DNA of 50,988 bases from assembly GCA_029263235.1 (NCBI GenBank), contig JAJCXW010000127.1, forward strand, positions 1-50,988, read 5' to 3'. The notes under the pieces were generated by a model. That model was not told the DNA's origin. It did not search any database and saw only the letters and a list, made by a program, of their open reading frames with translations. The position numbers and the translations under genes were made by a program. This DNA is from Acidimicrobiales bacterium (GTDB lineage Bacteria; Actinomycetota; Acidimicrobiia; Acidimicrobiales; Aldehydirespiratoraceae). Positions 17,574 through 26,463 of this stretch are shown in pieces (within the stretch, counting starts at the first letter, position 1; each line of letters begins with the position of its first letter).

Positions 17574-20126
17574 TCAGGTATGACTGATGGCATCAAGAAC
17601 ATTGAGCCGACCCGCGCGTCTCGCCGGCAGCCATGCTGCCACGAGACCGGCGGCTGCGGCCACCGCCACGAGGATGGTGATCCTCAGGAAGGGGACGTTG
17701 AGCGATCCGGCGAAATCGGCCGGTAGGGCCGATACGGCCCCCCACCCGAACAGAAGACCGACGGCCACGCCGAGCAGGGCTCCGAACAGGGCCACAAGAG
17801 CGGCCTCCCAGCGCACCATACGGCGCACCTGGCGGCGGGTCATGCCGACTGCCCGGAGCAGCCCGAGTTCGCGGGTCCGTTCGTGAACCGAGAGGGCCAG
17901 CGTGTTGGCGATTCCGATCAGAGCAATGATGATGGCGAGAGCCAGCAAGGCGTTGACCACGGTGAGGGCACCGTCGATGCTCGCCTCGAGTCTCTCCTGG
18001 AATTCGGCGGCACTGTCGATCGAGACCTGCGGATACCTCTCCTGGATCTGGTCGATGAGGGGTTGAGCGGCGGCTGAGCTGACCCCGTCGGCCAGTGACG
18101 CGGCTACCCAGTGATCGACAGCAGCAGCGCCGGCGTTGTCGAAGACCTGGACCGGGACGATCGGGCTTTCGAGAATGGTGTCGTCGTCGTAGGTGGCAGC
18201 AACTTTCAGAAAGGCCGCATCGCCGCTAGCGAACTCGACCGTGACCGTGTCGCCGACACCGACACCCATGTCTTCGGCTTTGTCGGTATGGAGCACGATC
18301 ACATCGGTGACGTCCGCAGCCGGAAGCGAGCCGCTCTGCAGATCGAGCGACAGCAACGCTCCCATGCTGGACAGGTCGGCGGCGATGATCTCGGTGACCG
18401 AACCGGCCAGGCGAACCTCGTCGTACCGGAATCCGGTGACCGCAGCGAACTTGCCGGTGTCGGCCAGATCGGTGGCCAGCTTCGGAGTGACTCCGGCGTC
18501 GCTGTCATCGAAGATCAGATAGTCGGCTTGCACCGAGTCTTCGAGAAGCTCACCGAGACGCGACTTGACCGACTCGCCGACGATCAGAACGGTGCTGACG
18601 AGCGACAGTCCGATCATCAGGGCCGCACCGGTGGTGGCGGTGCGACGCGGGTTGCGCGAGGCGTTCTCGCGAGCCAACCGGCCAGCGGTTCCCATGCCCT
18701 TGGCGACGGGCCATCCGAGTCCGCGGGCGACTGGTTCGGCGATCACCGGGCTGACGAGTGTCGTTCCCAGGAACACCGCGGCCGCCGCGAATCCGAGGAC
18801 GAGAACGACATTGAGGGTGCCACTCGGCGGGCTGATCAGACCGAATCCGCCGACCAGGATTCCGACCGAGAGCAGAGTCGAGCCGGCGGTGAGACGTCGA
18901 CGGGAACTCTGATGCCCCAACGTCGCGCCGTCTCTGATGGCGGCCATCGGCGCCACGCTTGCGGCGGCGCGGGCGGGCGCGAGGGCCGAAACGAGAGTGA
19001 CGCCGATACCCAGAGTGAGAGCGAGCACGATGGTGCGCAGCGACACGATGGTCGGTGAATCGGGGAGGCTTGCGCCGAGTGCGTCGAACAGCGCTATCAG
19101 CCCTTGAGCTATGCCCACTCCGGCGATCAGGCCGACGAGCGATGCGATCAGGCCGACGGCCAGCGCCTCGCCCAGAACGGTGCGCCTGATCTGTCGGGTG
19201 TCGGCGCCGAGAGCCCGCAGCAGGCCCATCTCGCGGACGCGCTGTCCGAGGATGATCGAGAAGGTGTTGTAGATGATGAAGATCGACACGAACAGAGACA
19301 CGATCGCAAATCCGAGCAACACATTGCCGACGATGTCGACGCCTTCGTTGAAGTCGGCCTTCTGCTCGGCGTTGAGCGTCGCTTGGTCGACGATTTCGAC
19401 GCCGTAGGTCGGGATCACCTGTGATATCTCGGCAACCACGGCGGCGGTGTCGGCATCGGTGTCGAGTCGGATGGCGATCTCGTCGACGGTTCCGGAGATG
19501 CCGAACAGTCGCTGAGCCTCATTGAGGCTCACGTGCATCAGCACTGCGCCGAGTGTGTCGTTGGCCGAACCGAACCGGGTCGTTCCCGTGAGCGTTGCGT
19601 CCTCAACCACTCCGATGGGGGTGATGAGGTCGTAGGTCGATCCCACCACGAAGCCGTTGTTGGCTGCCGCGTCGACGTCCATCGAGAATTCGGCGGCCTC
19701 GTCGGGGGCACTGCCTTCGATCAACGCGAACGATCCGAGGTCCTCGTCGTCGACCCAGGAGAAAGTGAGTTGGGGCGGCCCGACCGAGTTGATGGTGGTG
19801 CCATCGGACTTCACGGGTTGCATGGCGTTCTCGTCGGCTTCGACGAATCCTGCCGCCAATCGGATCCCGTCGATGGCGGCGATGTCGTCGACCAGCGTCT
19901 CATCGAGGGGTATGGGTTCACCGAACTGGCTGACCGGCCGAACCTGGAGGTCGGTTCCGGCGGTGATCTCGTCGGAGAGATCGCCGAAGCTGGAACGGAG
20001 TCCGTCGCTGAGCACGAAGCTGGCAACCACGAAGCCGACTCCCAGAACCACCGCGAAGGTGGTCATGGCGAAACGGGCCTTGTTGGCGCCGAGATTTCGG
20101 AAGGTGAGTCTGAGCATCTCAGTCAC
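17574..20126 (-). CDS. ABC transporter permease, tandem FtsX domains (system 1)
   Basis: An 850-residue MacB/FtsX-type permease with the same architecture as its neighbour: an N-terminal helix, a large extracytoplasmic domain, an FtsX core with QRVREMGLLRALGADTRQ, a central membrane hairpin, a second ectodomain and a C-terminal FtsX core with ERTRELGLLRAVGMTRRQVRR. The gene starts at GTG 20126, overlapping the ATPase stop by 8 bases, or at ATG 20117; either way it is translationally coupled to the ATPase. It was probably produced by tandem duplication with the system-2 permease. The substrate is unknown; the upstream histidine kinase and regulator suggest an inducible exporter. Confidence 0.9.
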   Translation of the reverse strand: MTEMLRLTFRNLGANKARFAMTTFAVVLGVGFVVASFVLSDGLRSSFGDLSDEITAGTDLQVRPVSQFGEPIPLDETLVDDIAAIDGIRLAAGFVEADENAMQPVKSDGTTINSVGPPQLTFSWVDDEDLGSFALIEGSAPDEAAEFSMDVDAAANNGFVVGSTYDLITPIGVVEDATLTGTTRFGSANDTLGAVLMHVSLNEAQRLFGISGTVDEIAIRLDTDADTAAVVAEISQVIPTYGVEIVDQATLNAEQKADFNEGVDIVGNVLLGFAIVSLFVSIFIIYNTFSIILGQRVREMGLLRALGADTRQIRRTVLGEALAVGLIASLVGLIAGVGIAQGLIALFDALGASLPDSPTIVSLRTIVLALTLGIGVTLVSALAPARAAASVAPMAAIRDGATLGHQSSRRRLTAGSTLLSVGILVGGFGLISPPSGTLNVVLVLGFAAAAVFLGTTLVSPVIAEPVARGLGWPVAKGMGTAGRLARENASRNPRRTATTGAALMIGLSLVSTVLIVGESVKSRLGELLEDSVQADYLIFDDSDAGVTPKLATDLADTGKFAAVTGFRYDEVRLAGSVTEIIAADLSSMGALLSLDLQSGSLPAADVTDVIVLHTDKAEDMGVGVGDTVTVEFASGDAAFLKVAATYDDDTILESPIVPVQVFDNAGAAAVDHWVAASLADGVSSAAAQPLIDQIQERYPQVSIDSAAEFQERLEASIDGALTVVNALLALAIIIALIGIANTLALSVHERTRELGLLRAVGMTRRQVRRMVRWEAALVALFGALLGVAVGLLFGWGAVSALPADFAGSLNVPFLRITILVAVAAAAGLVAAWLPARRAGRLNVLDAISHT

Positions 20127-20877
20127 CCAGTCGCTTCATGGCATCGAGGACCGAGTCGGGGGTCGGGTCGGCCAGGTCGTCGACTATGCGGCCATCGGCG
20201 AGGAATACCACGCGGTCGGAATAGGAAGCGGCCACCGGATCGTGGGTCACCATGACGATGGTCTGATCCATTTCCCGAACCGCCCGACGCATGAAGTCGA
20301 GCATCTCCGCTCCACTGGTGGAGTCGAGATTGCCGGTCGGTTCGTCAGCGAAAATCAACTCCGGCCGGCTGGCGAGGGCTCGGGCGACCGCAACACGTTG
20401 CTGCTGCCCGCCCGACAACTCTCCGGGGCGATGACTCAAGCGATCGGCGAGCCCCACAGTGTCGATCACCGTGTCGAGCCACTCCTGATCGGGGTCCACC
20501 CCGGCGAGGTCCATCGGCAGGGTGATGTTCTCGAGAGCCGAGAGTGTCGGCACCAGATTGAACGCCTGGAACACGAATCCGATTCGGTCCCGGCGCAGCA
20601 GCGTGAGCTGTCTCTCGCTGAGGGATGTGAGGTCGGTTCCACCTATGACGATCGAACCGTTGGTGATCCGGTCGAGACCGGCGAGGCAATGCATGAGTGT
20701 CGATTTGCCGGAACCGGAGGGCCCCATGATGGCGGTGAAGCGCCCTTGCTCGAACTCGACGTCGATGCCGTTCAGGGCGCGAACTTCGGTCTCGCCTTTG
20801 CCGTAGAACTTGTCGACGGCGATGGCGCGGGCGGCGATTGTCTCGCTGGCCGGAAGGTGGGTGGTGAGTAGTGTCAT
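20119..20877 (-). CDS. ABC transporter ATP-binding protein (LolD/MacB type, system 1)
   Basis: A 252-residue ATPase with Walker A GPSGSGKST, Q-loop FVFQAFNLVPTLSALEN, signature LSGGQQQRVAVARAL, Walker B LIFADEPTGNLDS and switch VMVTHDPVAA. It couples ATP hydrolysis to the FtsX-type permease encoded directly after it. The start ATG at 20877 is preceded by AAAAGG at 8-base spacing. The gene follows the two-component system after a 134-base gap that contains a TAGCGT box, so it may be transcribed separately from, but controlled by, that system. Confidence 0.93.
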   Translation of the reverse strand: MTLLTTHLPASETIAARAIAVDKFYGKGETEVRALNGIDVEFEQGRFTAIMGPSGSGKSTLMHCLAGLDRITNGSIVIGGTDLTSLSERQLTLLRRDRIGFVFQAFNLVPTLSALENITLPMDLAGVDPDQEWLDTVIDTVGLADRLSHRPGELSGGQQQRVAVARALASRPELIFADEPTGNLDSTSGAEMLDFMRRAVREMDQTIVMVTHDPVAASYSDRVVFLADGRIVDDLADPTPDSVLDAMKRLGD

Positions 20878-20934
20878 TGAGTGACCTTTTCGCTGAGAAT
20901 GCGGCGGCGGAAGGTTGGGATGCCGTCTGACTCA

Positions 20935-20940
20935 ACGCTA
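20935..20940 (-). promoter_or_regulatory. Putative -10 box upstream of ABC system 1
   Basis: TAGCGT on the minus strand in CGTAGCGTTGAG context, 57 bases before the ATPase start. It shares its CGTAGCGTT core with 17540-17545. The rest of the 134-base gap (20878-21011) holds a Shine-Dalgarno-like AAAAGG and nothing else I recognise. Confidence 0.35.
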
Positions 20941-21011
20941 CGAAAACCCGCCAGTTCTGGCGTCGCACCGAGAGCTGATTCGAGGTCGTCCGACAGGAGG
21001 ATCTGTGGCGT

Positions 21012-21686
21012 TCAGGCCTCGCCCGGCCGGACGAGACCCGACTCGTAGGCCGCCACCACGGCCTGCACCCTGTCGCGGACCCCGAGCTTCATCAGCACTC
21101 GACCGACATGTGTCTTGACCGTGGTTTCGCCCACATAGAGGGCCTCAGCGATCTCGGCGTTGGACATTCCTGCGGCCATGGCCTCGAGGACCTCGGTTTC
21201 CCGCTCGGTGAGGTCGGCGATGCCGGGAACGGAGTCGGCCGAGGCGTGGGTGGTTCGAGTGAACTCCTCGACGAGTCGTCGTGTGACCGAGGGCGATAGC
21301 AGGGATTCTCCAGCGGCGACCACCCGAACCGCATCGATGAGCTGCTCGGCGGGCGTGTCCTTCAGCAGGAAGCCGGCCGCACCGGCCCGAAGGGCCCGGT
21401 AGACGTAGTCGTCGAGATCGAACGTCGTGAGTATCAGGACCCGGGAGTCGACATCGGGGTCGTCGCTCAGCGCGCGCGTGGCATCGACTCCATCCATTTC
21501 CGGCATTCGGATGTCCATCAGCACCACGTCGGGTCGGCGACGCCGGACCTCGTCGATGGCGGCACGACCATCGGCGGCCTCGCCGACGACTTCGATTCCG
21601 GGGTCCGATTCGAGAATCATCGTGAAGCCGGTTCGCATCAGGGCCTGGTCGTCGACCACGACGACACGGATCGGTGGGGTTGTCAT
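21012..21686 (-). CDS. NarL/LuxR-family response regulator
   Basis: A 224-residue two-component response regulator. The receiver domain (1-~120) has the acidic pair DD at residues 12-13, phosphoacceptor Asp58 (VVLMDIRMPEMDG), and the conserved Thr/Lys positions (LTTFD, LLKDTPAEQL). A LuxR-type helix-turn-helix follows (~155-215; LTERETEVLEAMAAG, NAEIAEALYVGETTVKTHVGRVLMKLG). Its start overlaps the kinase stop by 4 bases (ATGA), so the two are co-translated. The obvious candidate target is the adjacent pair of ABC exporters, but no operator could be recognised. Confidence 0.93.
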   Translation of the reverse strand: MTTPPIRVVVVDDQALMRTGFTMILESDPGIEVVGEAADGRAAIDEVRRRRPDVVLMDIRMPEMDGVDATRALSDDPDVDSRVLILTTFDLDDYVYRALRAGAAGFLLKDTPAEQLIDAVRVVAAGESLLSPSVTRRLVEEFTRTTHASADSVPGIADLTERETEVLEAMAAGMSNAEIAEALYVGETTVKTHVGRVLMKLGVRDRVQAVVAAYESGLVRPGEA

Positions 21687-22864
21687 GAGGTGTAGTCCAC
21701 AGGGAACCGAGCCGACACCCGGAATCCGCCGCCGCTAGCGGGACCGCTGCGTAGCGAACCTCCGAATGCTTCGACCCGTTCCCTCATCCCGAGCAGGCCT
21801 TGTCCGTTGCCGGTCGTGGCCGGTCCGGTGGCCGAGCCACGACCGTCGTCGCTGACCTCGACACAGAACTCTTCTGACTCGTAGACCAGCCGAACGGTGG
21901 CACGGGCCGGCCCGGCGTGCTTGAGAGAGTTGGTGAGCGATTCCTGAATGATCCGGTAGGCCGACAGATGGATACTGGCAGGGAGAGGGCGCGGATCGCC
22001 TTCGGTCTCCACCGTGACCGGCAATCCGGCGTCGGCGCATTGACTCACCAGCCGGTCGAGGTCCTGGAGGCTCGGGGCGGGAGCCAACTCGATCTCGTCG
22101 TTGTCGCTCCGAAGGACATCGAGAACACGGCGCATTTCGTTCAGTGATTCTCGGCCGGTGGACTCGATGGCGGAGATGGCCTCGGCGGCCTGATCGGGCT
22201 GGTCCTGCAACAAGCGACGAGCCGCTCCTGCCTGCACCACCATCACGCTCATCGAGTGGGCGACGACATCGTGGAGCTCTCGGGCAATGCGGGTGCGTTC
22301 CTCGCTCACGGCACGGCGGGCCTCCAGGTCGCGGCTGTGGGCCGTGCGGACGGCCTTCTGCTCGAGTTCGTCCAGATAGGCGCGGCGGTTGCGGAGATTG
22401 TCCCCGAAGACCCATGCGCTGACGAAAAGGAGGAAGTTGACCGGCACCAAGAACCATGGCAGGTCCTCTTGGGGCACGAGGACGCCCACGAGAGCAACGA
22501 AGGTCGCCGCCGATCCGGCAGCCAGAGCGTGCTGAAACGATCGGGGCCGGTCGACGTGCGCAGCCACGCTGTAGATCATGATCAAGATGTTGGGACCGAC
22601 CGCCTGGTCCGGGAAGTCGAGCACCCAGTAGGGAAGTGTGAACGCCACCGTCAGCCAGAGAGCGGCCACGGGACTGCGGCGTCGGTAGGCCAAGGGGACA
22701 TTGACCACCACTATGAGGGCCCAACCGAGGCCCCCCAAGGTTCGCTCGCCGGGGTCCGGCTCTGAAACCAGACCGAGGATCACGGCTATGACAATGAAGA
22801 TCGCGCCGAGGATGGCATCGGCCGCAAACTGATGCTGACGGGTCCATTCGATCGGGTTCTTCAC
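21683..22864 (-). CDS. Sensor histidine kinase, HisKA_3 (NarL-type) family
   Basis: A membrane histidine kinase of ~393 residues. An N-terminal region with about five hydrophobic segments (residues ~15-152) and no large extracytoplasmic loop suggests sensing within or at the membrane. A short coiled coil (~160-190) leads to the H-box RIARELHDVVAHS (His198), a HisKA_3 dimerisation domain, and an HATPase domain with SLTNSLKHAG (N-box), VSDDGRGS and GQGLLGMRERVEAFGG. The start is uncertain: GTG at 22864 has GGTGGAG 8 bases upstream and gives a natural N-terminus (VKNPIEW); ATG at 22912/22909 would add ~15 residues but sits directly on an AAGGAGG. It is co-transcribed with the response regulator. 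Confidence 0.88.
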   Translation of the reverse strand: MKNPIEWTRQHQFAADAILGAIFIVIAVILGLVSEPDPGERTLGGLGWALIVVVNVPLAYRRRSPVAALWLTVAFTLPYWVLDFPDQAVGPNILIMIYSVAAHVDRPRSFQHALAAGSAATFVALVGVLVPQEDLPWFLVPVNFLLFVSAWVFGDNLRNRRAYLDELEQKAVRTAHSRDLEARRAVSEERTRIARELHDVVAHSMSVMVVQAGAARRLLQDQPDQAAEAISAIESTGRESLNEMRRVLDVLRSDNDEIELAPAPSLQDLDRLVSQCADAGLPVTVETEGDPRPLPASIHLSAYRIIQESLTNSLKHAGPARATVRLVYESEEFCVEVSDDGRGSATGPATTGNGQGLLGMRERVEAFGGSLRSGPASGGGFRVSARFPVDYTS

Positions 22865-22971
22865 GGCTTGCACTCCACCACGGTACGAAATTCCGAACCT
22901 TCGCCGCATCATCCTCCTTGGGGAAGCAGGATCGTCCTCGCGAACGATGCAGCCTCCCATCACCTTGGGCA

Positions 22972-22977
22972 TACGCT
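22972..22977 (+). promoter_or_regulatory. Putative -10 box (leaderless) of the cyclase/AAA/TPR gene
   Basis: TACGCT is followed by a 6-base spacer and the GTG at 22984. There is no Shine-Dalgarno. This supports GTG 22984 over earlier in-frame codons and matches the spacing seen at other genes in the window. Confidence 0.5.
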
Positions 22978-22983
22978 GTAGCG

Positions 22984-25900
22984 GTGAACTGTCCATCGTG
23001 TGGTACGTCGGTTCTCGCCGACGACAGGTTCTGCTCCGGCTGCGGGCACGAGATCGCGTCTCGTGGAGATGAGCGGCGGGTTGTCACGGTTCTGTTTGCC
23101 GACATCGTCGGTTTCACAGGCTTCTCCGAGACTCGCGACCCCGAACAGGTCAAGAATCTCGTTGATCGTTGCTTCGCGCTTCTCGCCGACGACATCAGCT
23201 CGTTCGGGGGTCGGGTCGACAAGGTTGTCGGTGACGCGATCATCGCCCTGTTCGGCGCACCGATTGCCCACGAAGACGACGCCGAACGAGCAGTTCGCGC
23301 CGCTTTGCGCATGCAGGAGACCGTCGAGAACTACGACACCGAATCCGGGGTCGGGATTCGTCTGCGGATCGGGATCAACACCGGCGAAGTGTTGGTCGGA
23401 GCGATAACCGCCGGTGATGAATACACGGCGATGGGTGATGTGGTCAACACGGCGTCGCGACTCCAGACCGCGGCTCAGCCCGGAACCGTGATCGTCGGCT
23501 CCGACACTCATTCGGCCACCGCCGAGGTCATCCACTACCAGTCGCTCGGCATGCTCCACGCCCGCGGTCGCGAGACGTCGATCGAGACATGGCGTGCAGT
23601 CGAACCAGTTGGTCGCCCCGGCGAACGCCGCAACGGCCCCGACACGCCGATGCTCGGCCGCGAGCCGGAGTTGGCCCTTCTGCGCCGATCGGTGTCGTCG
23701 GCCGTGCGTAGAAGTCGTGCCCAGTTGATCACCCTCACCGGCGAGTCGGGAGTGGGAAAGACGCGGCTGGCGGTCGAGGTGGCAGAGTTCGCTCGCTACG
23801 ACCACGATGCTTTGATACTCACCGGCCGTTGTCTCCCCTACGGAGAGGCCAACGTCTGGGGCCCGGTGGCGGAGGCAATACGGGGCGTGACCGGCATCGA
23901 GCCCTCAGATAGCGATGCGGTCGCCAGGAGCGTGGTCCTCGAGAGCGTCGGGGCCGCCCTGGGAGACGATTCCGACGAGTCCGAGATCGTGCGAACCACC
24001 GAGGGGCTTCTCTTTCTTCTCGGTCACGAGAGCCAGTTCGCTCGTCTTGAGCGCGATCGGGCCGCTTCTGAAGGAATGAGAGCCGTGCGCGTCTTCCTCG
24101 ACGCCCTCGCCCTTCGAACTCCGATCGTGCTGTGGTTCAGTGACATCCATTGGGCCGACGACGCGGTTCTCCATCTCCTCGACGACATCCTCGAACGACT
24201 ATCGCGGCGCCAGATGGTGGTCTTGGTGTCCGCCCGCACCGCCGTCTACGAGCGATGGACCCCGAAATCGGGACTGTTCAACGCGCTCACCCTGGGTATC
24301 GAACCGCTCGACGATGTTGCCGCGAGTCTTCTTGTCGCCGAGCTACTGCCTGGCGTGTCCGACGATCTTCGTAGCCAGGTTGTGGAGCGGTCGGCCGGTA
24401 ATCCTTTGTTCATAGAGGAAATGGCACGAATGCTGGCAACGTCCGGCGACGCGGTCGTCGATTCACTGCCAGCCAATATTCGAAGTGCCATCAGTGCCCG
24501 GCTCGATGGCTTGCCCGACGACGCGAGGAGCCTGGTCGAGGACGCCGCGGTTCTCGGAATCCGGGGTGAGGTAGAGGCACTGCAACGCATGGTCGAGGTC
24601 GACCGTTCCCAGGTCGATGTCGAAGAGGCCCTGCGCGATCTCGAAAGAGCCGACCTTGTCGAGACCCAAGGAGGAATCTGGTCGTTCCGGTCGAATCTCG
24701 TGCGAGAGGTCGCCTACGGACGAGTCACAAAATCCGATCGGTCGAGACGCCACGCCGGAATCGCCATGTGGCTCGAGTTCCACAAGTCATCGGCGGCGGC
24801 CACGATCGCATTCCACTACCGGTCGGCAGTGGAGCTCGTGAGCGATCTGGGTCCGGTCGACGGACTTCCAGTCGATCTCACCGACCGGGCCATCGACTGG
24901 ACGATCCGTGCCGCCCGCGACAACTCCGGCACCAGCGCGATCGAGCGATCAGAGCGTCTCTACGGCGCTGCCTTGACGCTCATGAACTCCACCGATCCAC
25001 GCCGGGCCGAGGTGTTGCTGGAGAGAGCATCGGCGGCGGTCCAGATGGCGAGGGTGAAGCCGGCTCGTGCTGATCTCGCCGAGGCCTCGCCGCTGCTCAT
25101 GGAGCTCGACGACGATCGTCTTCGCGCCAAGGAGGCGTTGATAGAGAGCGAGCTCGCTCAGTGGACCAACGATCAGGCTCTGGCTCTGGAGAGGGCGGAG
25201 GCGGCTCTCCGACTCGCCCGAGATCTCGACGAACCGATTCTCGTTGCCGACGGCTTGCGACGTCGGGGCATGGTGCAGCTGTTCATGGGCCGCAGCGCCG
25301 AATCCGAACAGTCCATCACCGCCGCCCTCGAGTGCTACGAGGAGGCCGAGCACGCCGCCGGAATGGCTTGGGCCCTGCAGAATCTGGCGTGGCTGTCGTT
25401 CGCGGCCGGACACATGAACGAGGCCGAATCTCGCCTCACCGATTCGATAGAAGCGTTCGAATCCCTGGGTGACGGGGCCGGCCAAGCTTGGTCTCGTGGG
25501 TTGCTCGCATACGTGCGAATCCACTCCGGCCGATTCGCCGAAGCCGAGGTTCTGGCGCAACGCACGCTCGAAGAAGCGCGGGAGCGTGGCGATCACTGGG
25601 GCGAGGCCATGATGAACGTGGCCTTGGCCACAGCGGCTCTCTGGACCGGCCGGATCGATGAAGCAGTGGAGCGGGCGGCTCATGCTCAGGCGATGTTCCC
25701 GGTCGAGTCTGATCCCGCTGGCTATCTCCAGGCAGCCGCGGTCACGGGCAGAAGCCTGGTGCAGGCCGGCCGAGTGGCTGAAGGCTTGAAGCTTCTGCGC
25801 GAGTCCGGAAACGGGACGAGGTCGGGTGACCCCAGGTCGGAAATGCTCGGGGTAGTTCTCATCAGCGCGGCGGCGATGGCCGGCGATCTTTCTGAGACGC

Positions 25901-26463
25901 AGCGAGAGGCAGGTCCGATCCGTGACTTTGATCCCGACATCATCGGTGAATCCGATCGGGTGGTGGCGGTAGCTCTGAATCGATTGCAGCTGGGCCACCC
26001 CGAAGACGCCATGACATTGCTCGACCTGATGCCCGACCCCGACAGTGGGAGTGGCTCGGCGTGGGGATGGGCGATCGTGGCTCTGGCGGCGGCGGCATCG
26101 GGTCGCGACAACGAGGAGTTCGTCGACGCGGTCGAGACCTCGCCTCTTGCCACTTACGGCGACCGGGTGCTGGCCAGGTGCGCTACGGCCTGCTCAGCCG
26201 CACGCTCCGGCGATGAGGCCGGGGCGAAGGTCGCCATCAAACGAGCACTCGATGCCATTCCGTCGGGTGGCGACCGCCTCAGCCGGGTTGTGGTGGCCAT
26301 CGCCGAGACCGAGTGTCTGCGCGCTGTCGACGCGGCCGAGCTGGATGATGCAGCAAAGCGAGCCGAGGACATGGCATCGGCGATCGGGGTCGGGCTGGTT
26401 GGCTGGGGAACGGCGTTCGCCATGGCCTGTGGTCAGGAAGCTGTTCCGAGCGTTTCCTCGTGA
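22984..26463 (+). CDS. Class III nucleotidyl cyclase fused to AAA ATPase and TPR domains
   Basis: A 1159-residue cytosolic signalling protein. Residues 1-21 form a zinc ribbon (Cys3, Cys6, Cys17, Cys20). A class III adenylate/guanylate cyclase domain spans ~30-200, with both metal-binding Asp residues (FADIVGFTGFSE, Asp40; VVGDAIIALFG, Asp84) and Lys80 in the substrate pocket. A MalT/LuxR-like STAND or AAA ATPase follows (Walker A GESGVGKT at ~253-260; Walker B-like IVLWFSDIHWADD). The C-terminal ~500 residues are helical repeats of TPR type. There is no C-terminal DNA-binding domain, so output is presumably cyclic nucleotide. The start GTG 22984 places the zinc ribbon at the N-terminus. Its last 31 bases overlap the 3' end of the convergent lhgO. 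Confidence 0.9.
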   Translation: MNCPSCGTSVLADDRFCSGCGHEIASRGDERRVVTVLFADIVGFTGFSETRDPEQVKNLVDRCFALLADDISSFGGRVDKVVGDAIIALFGAPIAHEDDAERAVRAALRMQETVENYDTESGVGIRLRIGINTGEVLVGAITAGDEYTAMGDVVNTASRLQTAAQPGTVIVGSDTHSATAEVIHYQSLGMLHARGRETSIETWRAVEPVGRPGERRNGPDTPMLGREPELALLRRSVSSAVRRSRAQLITLTGESGVGKTRLAVEVAEFARYDHDALILTGRCLPYGEANVWGPVAEAIRGVTGIEPSDSDAVARSVVLESVGAALGDDSDESEIVRTTEGLLFLLGHESQFARLERDRAASEGMRAVRVFLDALALRTPIVLWFSDIHWADDAVLHLLDDILERLSRRQMVVLVSARTAVYERWTPKSGLFNALTLGIEPLDDVAASLLVAELLPGVSDDLRSQVVERSAGNPLFIEEMARMLATSGDAVVDSLPANIRSAISARLDGLPDDARSLVEDAAVLGIRGEVEALQRMVEVDRSQVDVEEALRDLERADLVETQGGIWSFRSNLVREVAYGRVTKSDRSRRHAGIAMWLEFHKSSAAATIAFHYRSAVELVSDLGPVDGLPVDLTDRAIDWTIRAARDNSGTSAIERSERLYGAALTLMNSTDPRRAEVLLERASAAVQMARVKPARADLAEASPLLMELDDDRLRAKEALIESELAQWTNDQALALERAEAALRLARDLDEPILVADGLRRRGMVQLFMGRSAESEQSITAALECYEEAEHAAGMAWALQNLAWLSFAAGHMNEAESRLTDSIEAFESLGDGAGQAWSRGLLAYVRIHSGRFAEAEVLAQRTLEEARERGDHWGEAMMNVALATAALWTGRIDEAVERAAHAQAMFPVESDPAGYLQAAAVTGRSLVQAGRVAEGLKLLRESGNGTRSGDPRSEMLGVVLISAAAMAGDLSETQREAGPIRDFDPDIIGESDRVVAVALNRLQLGHPEDAMTLLDLMPDPDSGSGSAWGWAIVALAAAASGRDNEEFVDAVETSPLATYGDRVLARCATACSAARSGDEAGAKVAIKRALDAIPSGGDRLSRVVVAIAETECLRAVDAAELDDAAKRAEDMASAIGVGLVGWGTAFAMACGQEAVPSVSS

